This document shows positions 38,043 to 46,245 of a stretch of DNA of 64,000 bases, piece after piece; positions within the stretch are counted from its first letter, which is position 1; every line of letters begins with the position of its first letter. The stretch covers positions 124,001 to 188,000 of the forward strand of contig NC_016527.1 in assembly GCF_000236905.1 (NCBI RefSeq). The letters run 5' to 3'. The notes beneath the pieces were generated by a model that saw only the letters and a list, made by a program, of their open reading frames with translations, was not told the origin of the DNA and searched no databases. Both the position numbers and the translations under genes were made by a program. Origin of the DNA: Tetrapisispora phaffii CBS 4417 (lineage: Eukaryota > Ascomycota > Saccharomycetes > Saccharomycetales > Saccharomycetaceae).

Positions 38043-39785
38043 ATGTATTCCACTAGCGCTAAATTGTCCCTCCACAGAACCTTTTCTGATATTTTAGAAG
38101 ATCAATTATTAGTGAATTATAATGATACTATGAACTCAAACTCTATAGACCATGCTACTTCATATGATAGTGTCCCGAACTCTTCATTGGATTATTCTAT
38201 GCCAAATACTATGTTATTAGATAATTCAACTCCAAATTCCAATTCTTCGAAATCAAATACCGATAACACAATTTTAAACAATGTATTTAATCAATATGCT
38301 GATCCCAGTTTAACTACGCAGACAAATATTAGTAATAAAATAAACGAAAATTCAAATACAGGGAGTCCGATTGTACAAACAATAAGTTTAAGTAAATTAT
38401 TAAAATCATCAAGTAATAATAAGAGTACAAGCAAACAATCGCAGTTGTATTCAAAAATAAACTTCAATAGCAACAGCAGCAATAACAATAGTAGCCCTAA
38501 AAATAATGAATTCGATACTTTCGAAGAAAATAATAATATTTTATTCACACAAAATAATTCATTGTATGATGATGAATTCAATTTGTTTTTGGCTGAGCAA
38601 CATCAAATCCTTCTAAATAACTCAAAAGAAAATTTACTGACAAATTCAGATTCGATTTTACAAGATAATAATGTTTTATTGGATAATGAAAATGCAAAGA
38701 CAAGTTTTAATAATGAGTTTTACAAAGAAAACAATAATAATATCGATGATGATATTTTAAGTGATGACGAATTTGAAGAAGAAGAAGTCGACGGCGACGA
38801 TGATGATGAAAATTTTAAAAATAACCGTTATTTTGAAAATGCTGATCTTAATGATATCAATACCAACAGTCAAAATACGTTCTCTAATTTAATTTCAAAC
38901 GATAACGCATTTGCATTACAATCTTTTGTAGACTCAAATGTTAAAGATTTGAATTCACCATCTTTCATAACTGACAGTGACTCAAATAGTTTTGCTACTA
39001 AAAAATCATCAATTGGTGATGATGATTTAAACGATACTGATATATATGATTTTTCGAGATTACAAAATATCACTCCAAATTTGAATACTATTGTCACTCA
39101 GAATAAAAATAATAAAAGAAGGAAAAGTTTTGTTAAAAAAAATACAGCATCACTCACAAATGTTAATTCATCAACTGTCCTAACGAATGTTAAACAAAAT
39201 AAAATTAATTTGAATGGTAGAATTAATTTAGATAATCTGCCCAATAATAAAATTGAAAATAACAACAAGAATAGCAACAACAACAACAACAATATATTGA
39301 GTCCAGAATCATCGAACATTTCATCATCTCCATTATCATCTCCATCTCGACCTTTAGCATCTTATTCATCATCCAATTCAAAAACAATAACAGCAATAGC
39401 AGCACTAGCACAAACACCAATTAAGAAAGACACAAAGGCACAGACAACTTCAGTAAGATCGACTCATACTCATGTTGCAGGTGAAGATCATGAAGTGTTT
39501 AAGTGTATGATCATGAATTTAATAACCAATGAGCCATGCAGTGCCGAATTTTCAAGGCCATACGATCTAACAAGACATCAGAATACAATTCATGCAAAGA
39601 GGAAGATTGTATTTAGATGTTCTGAATGTATCAGATCGTTGGGTGACGACGGTTTCAAGAAAACATTTTCAAGATTAGACGCATTAACAAGACATATTAA
39701 ATCCAAACATGAGGATTTAAGCATGGAAGAGAAAAAACAGGTAACTAAATATGCAAAACAGAATATTGCCTATGCTGTAGCTTAA
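38043..39785 (+). CDS. RPN4: Proteasome gene activator Rpn4
   Basis: The protein is 580 residues (yeast 531) from ATG 38043; a longer frame begins with TTG at 37971 but its extra residues look non-coding. Conserved parts: N-terminal LSLHRTFSDILEDQLL, FNQYADPSLTT, the acidic DDDILSDDEFEEEE block, and C-terminal C2H2 fingers (about 485-570): FKCMIMNLITNEPC with RPYDLTRHQNTIHAKRK, then FRCSECI with FSRLDALTRHIKSKH. The rest is Asn/Ser-rich. Family knowledge: Rpn4 binds the PACE element of proteasome genes and is itself rapidly degraded by the proteasome, giving feedback; its N-terminus is part of the degradation signal. It lies between SWH1/OSH2 and ARG1. Confidence 0.95.
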   Translation: MYSTSAKLSLHRTFSDILEDQLLVNYNDTMNSNSIDHATSYDSVPNSSLDYSMPNTMLLDNSTPNSNSSKSNTDNTILNNVFNQYADPSLTTQTNISNKINENSNTGSPIVQTISLSKLLKSSSNNKSTSKQSQLYSKINFNSNSSNNNSSPKNNEFDTFEENNNILFTQNNSLYDDEFNLFLAEQHQILLNNSKENLLTNSDSILQDNNVLLDNENAKTSFNNEFYKENNNNIDDDILSDDEFEEEEVDGDDDDENFKNNRYFENADLNDINTNSQNTFSNLISNDNAFALQSFVDSNVKDLNSPSFITDSDSNSFATKKSSIGDDDLNDTDIYDFSRLQNITPNLNTIVTQNKNNKRRKSFVKKNTASLTNVNSSTVLTNVKQNKINLNGRINLDNLPNNKIENNNKNSNNNNNNILSPESSNISSSPLSSPSRPLASYSSSNSKTITAIAALAQTPIKKDTKAQTTSVRSTHTHVAGEDHEVFKCMIMNLITNEPCSAEFSRPYDLTRHQNTIHAKRKIVFRCSECIRSLGDDGFKKTFSRLDALTRHIKSKHEDLSMEEKKQVTKYAKQNIAYAVA

Positions 39786-39972
39786 ACGGGTTCTAAGATA
39801 TAACCAAGTTACTAGATAGATTCCTATATAAATAATTATTAATTTTTTAATAAAATATTCATTCTTCATCATTACCAACAGTCAATTTAAAAAAAGGTAG
39901 TAGTAAAAAAATAATTTTTAAGATTTCTTATTTTAAATATACTTAGATGCTATATGATGCTATATAAAAAGT

Positions 39973-41235
39973 TTATAAAGTTAACTCTTGGTTGTTGTTT
40001 TTCTTGGCTTGACCATATTTCTTAATTCTAATAGCTTGAATTTCAATGAAACCAGTAGTATCAGTTGGTAAGAAACCAGTTAATTCATCCATAGAGGATT
40101 CAGTGGCATCATATAAGTTTTCAGTTTCGGAATATCTACCTAGAGTAATGACATTACCTTTGTATAAGCTTAATCTAACTGTGCCGTTAACTGTTTCTTG
40201 AGATGGTTTGATCATTGATCTAATATATTCGCATTCTGGAGAGAAATAAGAACCGTTGTATAATAACTTTGAGTAAGTTGGAGTAACAAATTGGTCTCTG
40301 ATTTGTCTGACTTCTTTGTCTAGAGTTAAACCTTCTAAATCGACATGAGCTTTTCTTAAGATAGTCAATGGAGCTTGTTCGTAACAACCTCTTGATTTCA
40401 AGTTAATGTATCTGTTTTCAACAATATCAATTCTGCCCACACCATTAGCTCTACCCAAACTAGATGCAGTTAAGAAAATATCTAAAGGAGAAGTAACTGA
40501 TTTTTCTTGACCAGTTTTGTTGTCCTTGTATGATAGTTTGACTGGTAAACCTTTAACGAAATCGATAGATAAATCCTGTGGGACATCTGGAGCGTCCATT
40601 GGGTCAGTAATTAATTTCCACATGTCTTTTGGCGGAGTATTGTTTGGGTCTTCCAAGATGCCGGCTTCGTAAGAGATATGAGCCTCGTTTTCATCGGTAG
40701 ACCATGGTTTTGCCTTGGTTTGACTAACGGGAATACCTTTTGAGGCAGCGTAGTCTAATAAATCTTTTCTACCAGCGAATTTGTTGAAGAATTCTGGCAA
40801 TCTCCACGGAGTGATACACTTGATATCTGGTTTCAAAGCGTAGAAGGACAACTCAAATCTAATTTGATCATTACCTTTACCTGTGCAACCATGGGAGACA
40901 GCAAAACAACCTTCCTGTTCTGCGACATCAATTTGAGCTTTAGCAATAACAGGTCTTGCTAAAGAGGTACCTAATAGGTAAACATCTTCATAAACAGCGT
41001 TGACTTGAACAGCTGGGAATAGAATATCGGTGACAAATTCTTCTTTACAATCGACGACGACGAATTTAGTGGCGCCAATTTTCAAAGCTTTCTCTTCAGC
41101 GGCTTTGAAGTCTTCTTCTTGACCGACATTAGCCATGAAAGCGACGACTTCATAGCCTTGTTCTAATAGCCAAGCTAGAATGACAGAGGTATCCAAACCA
41201 CCAGAGTAAGCTAAACAGACTTTTCCTTTAGACAT
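39973..41235 (-). CDS. ARG1: Argininosuccinate synthase
   Basis: The protein is 420 residues, the same as yeast Arg1. It joins citrulline and aspartate using ATP in arginine synthesis. Motifs: AYSGGLDTSVIL at residues 9-20 (the PP-loop of N-type ATP pyrophosphatases), GCTGKGNDQIRFE, and the C-terminal SLYKGNVITLGR. The start is ATG at 41233-41235. It is convergent with RPN4, and its promoter lies in the 1,085 bp before the GPD gene. A consensus Gcn4 site is present about 600 bp upstream. GPD2 (YOL059W) and ARG1 (YOL058W) are neighbours in S. cerevisiae. Confidence 0.98.
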   Translation of the reverse strand: MSKGKVCLAYSGGLDTSVILAWLLEQGYEVVAFMANVGQEEDFKAAEEKALKIGATKFVVVDCKEEFVTDILFPAVQVNAVYEDVYLLGTSLARPVIAKAQIDVAEQEGCFAVSHGCTGKGNDQIRFELSFYALKPDIKCITPWRLPEFFNKFAGRKDLLDYAASKGIPVSQTKAKPWSTDENEAHISYEAGILEDPNNTPPKDMWKLITDPMDAPDVPQDLSIDFVKGLPVKLSYKDNKTGQEKSVTSPLDIFLTASSLGRANGVGRIDIVENRYINLKSRGCYEQAPLTILRKAHVDLEGLTLDKEVRQIRDQFVTPTYSKLLYNGSYFSPECEYIRSMIKPSQETVNGTVRLSLYKGNVITLGRYSETENLYDATESSMDELTGFLPTDTTGFIEIQAIRIKKYGQAKKNNNQELTL

Positions 41236-41502
41236 TTTGATAGTAATACGAGTGTGCGTGTGCGTGTGCTTTTTGCTTTGTTTTCCGATATACTAACTGT
41301 AAGTATATGTATATAAATCGATTAGACGATGTTTATTATTGGTTTGCTTTTACCTAATACAAATAATTAAGATTGCAATAGAGAGTTGACTTTGTTATTT
41401 CTACTTGAAACATGGTCGACTTATATACGTTTTACGATTGGTGATTTCAGAACCAACGTTGATATTTTCTATATCAAGAAACCAGGCCATACTAATAAGA
41501 TG

Positions 41503-41525
41503 TTAAGCAACCTACGGTTGCTTAA
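41503..41525. repeat. Perfect 10-bp inverted repeat, 3-bp loop
   Basis: TTAAGCAACC and its exact complement flank TAC, about 270 bp upstream of ARG1. It could be a DNA-binding dyad or a hairpin; no known yeast site matches that I can name. Confidence 0.8.
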
Positions 41526-41831
41526 GATAGACCAATCAGTCAAATGCATCAGCTTAGCGATACCGAACTCTATCTTGTCATCTCCGCTTCTCATACCGAA
41601 CAATGCTACTAAACTCAAGATTAGGATATTTTAGAGCATTATATATGGAATATGACCAACTTTCGAAGATTAGTCACAATCATGAAAAACATGAAAAGCA
41701 GACACGATCCGTTGAGATCGCCGCACAAAGGCCTGTGATGTCGAGAATAGAGAGAATGGAGATGGTCGCTCGCGCTCTCGCTCGCTCTCATGCAGTGTGT
41801 GATGCGAGACTTAGTAGTAGTGGAATTACAG

Positions 41832-41840
41832 ATGAGTCAT
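41832..41840. promoter_or_regulatory. Gcn4 site upstream of ARG1
   Basis: ATGAGTCAT is the ideal palindromic Gcn4 site. ARG1 is a classic Gcn4 target. It is about 600 bp from the ATG, farther than usual, but the other flanking gene ends here, so ARG1 is the natural target. Confidence 0.6.
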
Positions 41841-42320
41841 AATCTCGAAAACACACAACGAGCCGGTGTGGTGGGTAGGTGTGGTCTGAAATGAGTAAGA
41901 ACTGGAGATGGTGAACTGTGTACTGGCCATATCCAGACTCGAGCGAGAGCGAGAGAGACTAACTATACCATCTTGAAAATTTATAATACAATACTATTCA
42001 ATTTAGTGTTAAATATTATTATATAGGTTTAATTGTTTTATTATGTATGCTAGAAGACTATGCCTACGAAACCAATCGAATGGAATATAGGTATGTGGGT
42101 GTGCGCATCTGGATTTATATGCGTGAACACTTTAATGTTTTATTCACTTGGTGTCGTTTGTATAGCTTTTCTTTATTTTAAATTTTATTTTAATCTTAAT
42201 TGTTTTTGTTTTTGTTTTTATATTTGTTTCTCTTCGTTTTATTTCTTTTGCTTCAAAAAAAAAAAAAGGAGAAGAGATGATAATGATATATGACGGCTTG
42301 TGATTAATGTCTGGATTTCT

Positions 42321-43505
42321 TTAAACACCTAAACATTCTAATTCTTCAATCATGTCAGGTAATTGGTTCATTGGGACGTTGTTGTAAACGATTTGGTAAA
42401 CTGCCTCGAATAATGGGAATTCTTCTAATTTGTTACAGTGATGCAACCATTCATGAACTTCTTTACAAGTAATGACACCTTGAGCGGATTGGCCGTTCAA
42501 TAGTTCTTTCTCTACTTCGACAGCACTTCTACCTGTGACAGCCATGTTTTTGGCGACTCTGACGTTTCTACCACCTGAACAAGTTGTGATTAAATCAGCT
42601 ACGCCTGCAGATTCTCTGTAATAAGTCTCAACTTTAGATTCTGGGAAGAACATTTGACCGAACTTGATGATTTCTGATAAACCGACTCTTTGGATTGCTG
42701 CGGCAGCGTTATTCCCCCAGCCCAAACCTTCCACAAAACCACAACCTAATGCGACTACATTCTTCAACGCACCGGCGATTGAAATACCAGCGACATCTTC
42801 AATGACATTAACGTGGAAATACGGTCTATGGAACAGAACTTTCAGAATCTTATGATCAGCGTCATAACCTTCACCTCTAAAATCTTGCGGAATTTGATAA
42901 GCGACGGTTGTTTCCGACCAGTTTTCTTTAGCGACTTCGGGGGCCAGATTAGCACCCGATAGAGCACCACATGCAATGCCTAAGTGTTTTGTAACGTATG
43001 AGGATAATAATTCGACACCGTCTGGTCCAACCTCGAAACCTTTCAGACAAGAAATAGCCCTTGCGGTGGGCTTAACGTTACCCTTCAATTGATCTATAAT
43101 TCTTGGTAAGAATTGATGGGGAATATTAAAGATAATAATGTCCGCATCCTTTGCAGCATCGATAATATCTGGATTTGCGACCAAATTCGCAGGTAATTTA
43201 ATATTTGGTAAATATTTTACATTTTCGTGTTTGGTATTAATTATTTCAGTTAATTTGCTGCCGTCAATAGTCTCTTCAAACACCCACATATCGACACGTC
43301 TAACAAACAGATGTGGATTCAATTCAGTGTTTTCAGCGACAACTTTAGCGATAGTAGTACCCCAGTTCCCTGACCCGATGACAGTGACTTTAAAGGGATC
43401 AGTCTTCAAAGTCAAATTCAGAGCAGAAGTGTTCCTCCTGATCGGAGCGTTATTTGATTGTTGTAGAGTGTTGTTAGTTTGCATTAGTCTATCAGTCGCA
43501 GCCAT
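42321..43505 (-). CDS. GPD1: Glycerol-3-phosphate dehydrogenase (NAD+)
   Basis: The protein is 394 residues from the ATG at 43503-43505 (yeast Gpd1 391, Gpd2 440); the frame is open to a TTG at 43562 with no charged presequence. Motifs: GSGNWGT (residues 44-50, NAD binding), the FNIPHQFLP segment, SGANLAPEVAKENWSETT, and GALKNVVALGCGFVEGLGWG with the catalytic lysine. It reduces dihydroxyacetone phosphate for glycerol synthesis in osmotic and redox balance. The N-terminus TDRLMQTNNTL aligns with the PTS2 peroxisome signal of Gpd1 but lacks the essential His/Gln. RRNTSAL matches the phosphorylated region. GPD1 and GPD2 are duplicates; gene order gives no decision. Confidence 0.95.
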   Translation of the reverse strand: MAATDRLMQTNNTLQQSNNAPIRRNTSALNLTLKTDPFKVTVIGSGNWGTTIAKVVAENTELNPHLFVRRVDMWVFEETIDGSKLTEIINTKHENVKYLPNIKLPANLVANPDIIDAAKDADIIIFNIPHQFLPRIIDQLKGNVKPTARAISCLKGFEVGPDGVELLSSYVTKHLGIACGALSGANLAPEVAKENWSETTVAYQIPQDFRGEGYDADHKILKVLFHRPYFHVNVIEDVAGISIAGALKNVVALGCGFVEGLGWGNNAAAAIQRVGLSEIIKFGQMFFPESKVETYYRESAGVADLITTCSGGRNVRVAKNMAVTGRSAVEVEKELLNGQSAQGVITCKEVHEWLHHCNKLEEFPLFEAVYQIVYNNVPMNQLPDMIEELECLGV

Positions 43506-44276
43506 GGTTATCTTGTATTGCAGATATATATTTGTACTTACAGAGAGATACAGACACGACAAGAAGAGTTAATATATAAGATTATTATACCATCGTGTTT
43601 CTGTTAAACCCAATGCAATATATACATACACTTACATCTATAAGTAAATATATGTGTGTGTATATATTGAGGCATTAGCTGATTCAAGTGACAAAGGTAA
43701 TTCTTAAAAAAAGATAATTAAAAATAAGGATATTTATATTCTTACAAAAAGATAAAAAAATTGAGTAATTGGAGATTTACGTTTATAGATGTGAGAACCT
43801 CTTAATTTAATAAAATATAACAAATCTTCTTGTAATGGGGGGGGGGGACGGCCAAATGGAGGGAGTCATTATCGATGGTCGAACGGATGGATGGAAGAAC
43901 ATTTTTGTGTGGTACGGTCGTGTTTAAAGGCGTGCGATCCTTTGTTTTTTCTTTTTCTTTTTTCTGAATTGCGGTGGGTCTATCGGAGAGATAACGCGCG
44001 GGAAGGCTTGGAGTTGGGTTCTGAAGTTTATTTTAATCTCCTCTTTTTTAGCCTAATTCAGTATTATGCACAAAGAGATGTAGTTTGGCCGCTGGAAGGG
44101 AAAGAGAGGGGACATGTGGACCCACATGAGAGAGCAAGCGAGGGCGAAATGAAAGCAGGGAGCGAAATTCCGGTTTTTCGGAAACCAAATGATTACTCCG
44201 GGGGTTTTCGTATCAGCGGTGTCACCGTCACACTATATAGCATACAACAGCATTATATCAGGGAGAGAGAACGCGC

Positions 44277-44296
44277 GTGTGTGTGTGTGTGTGTGT
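44277..44296 (+). repeat. (GT)10 dinucleotide repeat
   Basis: Ten GT units lie in the region between GPD and the unidentified gene, flanked by CGCGC and CACGC. Confidence 0.9.
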
Positions 44297-44370
44297 CACG
44301 CAATGGGTGGACCATAAAAGTACAACACCAATAACCCGGTCACGCGCTCTTCTGAAGCAACAAGGACGTT

Positions 44371-44416
44371 GGGCTTCCTATAAAATAGATACCAAAACGC
44401 GAAAAACAGGAAGCCC
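44371..44416. repeat. 9-bp inverted repeat, 28-base loop
   Basis: GGGCTTCCT (44371-44379) pairs exactly with AGGAAGCCC (44408-44416). It lies about 120 bp past the end of the unidentified gene on the minus strand, so it could form a 3'-end hairpin of that transcript. Confidence 0.6.
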
Positions 44417-44537
44417 GTCGGAGCTTGAAAAAATAAACGCTGTCAAAACCGTAGCTTGCGGGTTTCTCTCTTTAGAATGGCTGCCTGCCTGTCACAATGA
44501 AAAGAGCATTCCAAACGGTTCCTTTTTCGCATCGCCG

Positions 44538-45872
44538 TCACATACTCAACAACTCTGTCGCTTGGTCTTTGATGTATTGTCTTTGTAGTTTTTTGATTAT
44601 ATTCTCATTCAATTTATCTACTGAAGAGGGCATGTCACAAAGTTTAATTATATTGTTTTTCATGGTTAGACAGTTCTTTTCAAGGATATGTGTTGTCTTT
44701 TCATTCATTTTTAAAAACGCACTTAGTTTACATCTTTCAATTTCATTTTCTAGTAAATTTAACATTAATAGTAATTTGTACATTATCTGTAATCCATTGT
44801 TTTTCAATTGTTCGTTATATATCTTATTCAACTGTGTGCACAATTTCCATTTATTGGAGACGTCGTCGTCTCCAATAGTACTAATGAAAAATTCAATTAC
44901 CAAGGTTGTAGTAGTTATGTCAACTTTTGAAAGTCGATTTAAATATTCTTCTTGTGTTTCAAAAGCATGGGAATACAATCCCATGCCGTTAATCTGTTCT
45001 TTTAATTTTGATAACTCGATCATGGATTCACTCTCAGCCACTTTGGCGTCATGCACTTCAATTGTGTTCAATGCAGAGTATAATTGATTAACTTTTTCAT
45101 TATTGAATATTCCTCTCTCAAACACACCGATGATATATTTGTAGCCAATGCACAACACTTCCGGTAGCGTGTCATTGGTCACTGTGTCGCTAACCTCCAT
45201 GTATTCATCGCTCTCGTCCTCAATTTTTTCTTCTTTCTTGAAGCTGTTATCGTTCATCTCTTCCTCATTGGATTTTTGTTCAATTGACGCAATCGCCTCG
45301 TTATATTGGATCGTTTCTTGCTGAATAGTAACAATCAACTCATTTAATATCATCAACATTTTTTCAGTGATCGAGTCAAGTTCTTCCATGCTGATATTCT
45401 CATACATCTCTTCATTTTCAATATACGATAAATAAGATGTTATTAAATTGTAATCAAAATCCCATGTTTTAACATCGTGATATTCTGTATAGACATTTTC
45501 AAAATTCTTAATTATATCAGGCAATGGAATAACAATTTTATTTAGATCCAAAGTCGAATTCTCTAAATCTATATATTTTAAAAGATTCATACCATAATCA
45601 TTACAAATATATTCAGAATATATTACAAGTGAAATCCTAGTCATATTAAACTTTATATCATATTCACATTTACGATCTCCATTGCCTTTAAACAACGAGA
45701 TCCCCTTCTCATACGTCATGAATGCCGATAAGTAGTTGGTTAATGACTTTCGAATATCACTATGAATCCACCTCTCACCTTGTTGTTCATAGTCGATACC
45801 TTCTAAATAGTAGTCCTGTTGAGTGGTCAATTCACGCCTTTTCTTATTTTTTTTTGAATTAATATTAAACAT
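44538..45872 (-). CDS. Unidentified protein, possibly TPR-like, divergent from CDC13
   Basis: The protein is 444 residues with an ATG start (45870-45872). I do not recognise it. Visible: a basic start (KKNKKRREL), then helical segments such as TTQQDYYLEGIDYEQQGERW and SLTNYLSAFMTYEKGISLF that look like tetratricopeptide repeats, a very acidic middle (about residues 205-235), and a helical, Leu-rich C-terminal half. No signal peptide or membrane span. It shares a 373-bp promoter with CDC13. It may be fast-evolving with a known S. cerevisiae homolog I cannot name. Coding potential is strong: one long frame with no internal oddities. Confidence 0.85.
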   Translation of the reverse strand: MFNINSKKNKKRRELTTQQDYYLEGIDYEQQGERWIHSDIRKSLTNYLSAFMTYEKGISLFKGNGDRKCEYDIKFNMTRISLVIYSEYICNDYGMNLLKYIDLENSTLDLNKIVIPLPDIIKNFENVYTEYHDVKTWDFDYNLITSYLSYIENEEMYENISMEELDSITEKMLMILNELIVTIQQETIQYNEAIASIEQKSNEEEMNDNSFKKEEKIEDESDEYMEVSDTVTNDTLPEVLCIGYKYIIGVFERGIFNNEKVNQLYSALNTIEVHDAKVAESESMIELSKLKEQINGMGLYSHAFETQEEYLNRLSKVDITTTTLVIEFFISTIGDDDVSNKWKLCTQLNKIYNEQLKNNGLQIMYKLLLMLNLLENEIERCKLSAFLKMNEKTTHILEKNCLTMKNNIIKLCDMPSSVDKLNENIIKKLQRQYIKDQATELLSM

Positions 45873-46044
45873 ATTGTCTTATAATCGTCTGTTATGCTGC
45901 AATGACTTGCAAAAATTGCATCTTAACAAGTACATATGTCCTTTTAATTGTATATATACAACTCTTTACTTCAGATTTCATATTGTTTTAAATTGAATTT
46001 TGTTAATCTTGAAATATATAAAACGGTCTTCGCGTTAGCACTAC

Positions 46045-46056
46045 ATTCACGTGAAT
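46045..46056. promoter_or_regulatory. Palindromic E-box (Cbf1/Pho4 type)
   Basis: ATTCACGTGAAT is a perfect 12-bp palindrome around CACGTG. Cbf1 prefers RTCACGTG; here the position before TCAC is T, so the fit is good but not ideal. Confidence 0.5.
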
Positions 46057-46160
46057 ATATTTTTATTATGTCAACGGTTACATGCGATGAGATTAAAAAT
46101 AAATAATACATGTTTTGATATGCATGAAATTATAAATATGTCGTAAATATAATTATATAA

Positions 46161-46173
46161 ACACCCATACACA
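46161..46173 (+). promoter_or_regulatory. Rap1 site (RPG box) upstream of CDC13
   Basis: ACACCCATACACA matches the Rap1 consensus ACACCCRYACAYM at all 13 positions. It is 73 bp before the CDC13 ATG used here. Confidence 0.6.
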
Positions 46174-46245
46174 CACATATATATATGTGTATATTAACGA
46201 TTGGTCAATATTGAAGTGAATTGTATACTATCGCCCCATGACATA

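Larger units (their letters stand above)
41236..42320. other. ARG1 upstream region / 3' flank of GPD
   Basis: This spacer holds a hexamer repeat (GTGTGC, three copies, 41252-41269) 17 bp before the ATG, a 10-bp hairpin (41503-41525), a CTCG-rich tract (about 41766-41790) whose complement (GAGCGAGAGCG) recurs at about 41943-41953, and a Gcn4 site between these two. Small ATG frames at 41603-41842 and 42060-42293 look like chance. Confidence 0.5.
43506..44537. other. GPD upstream region
   Basis: This 1,032-bp spacer contains an exact origin-consensus match (ATTTACGTTTA, 43775-43785), a run of 11 G (43837-43847), an AGGGG stress-response core (44107-44111), a (GT)10 tract (44277-44296) and a 9-bp inverted repeat (44371-44379 with 44408-44416). 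The part from about 43840 to 44480 is much less AT-rich than its surroundings. Frames in it look incidental. Confidence 0.55.
45873..46245. promoter_or_regulatory. Bidirectional promoter: unknown gene and CDC13
   Basis: The 373-bp divergent spacer carries a palindromic E-box (46045-46056) and a full Rap1 site (46161-46173), followed by an alternating TA/CA tract. Confidence 0.6.

Noticed and set aside
4831..43785. Exact replication-origin consensus matches at 4831, 18526 and 43775
   Set aside because: An 11-base AT-rich consensus is expected by chance at this composition; not called as origins.
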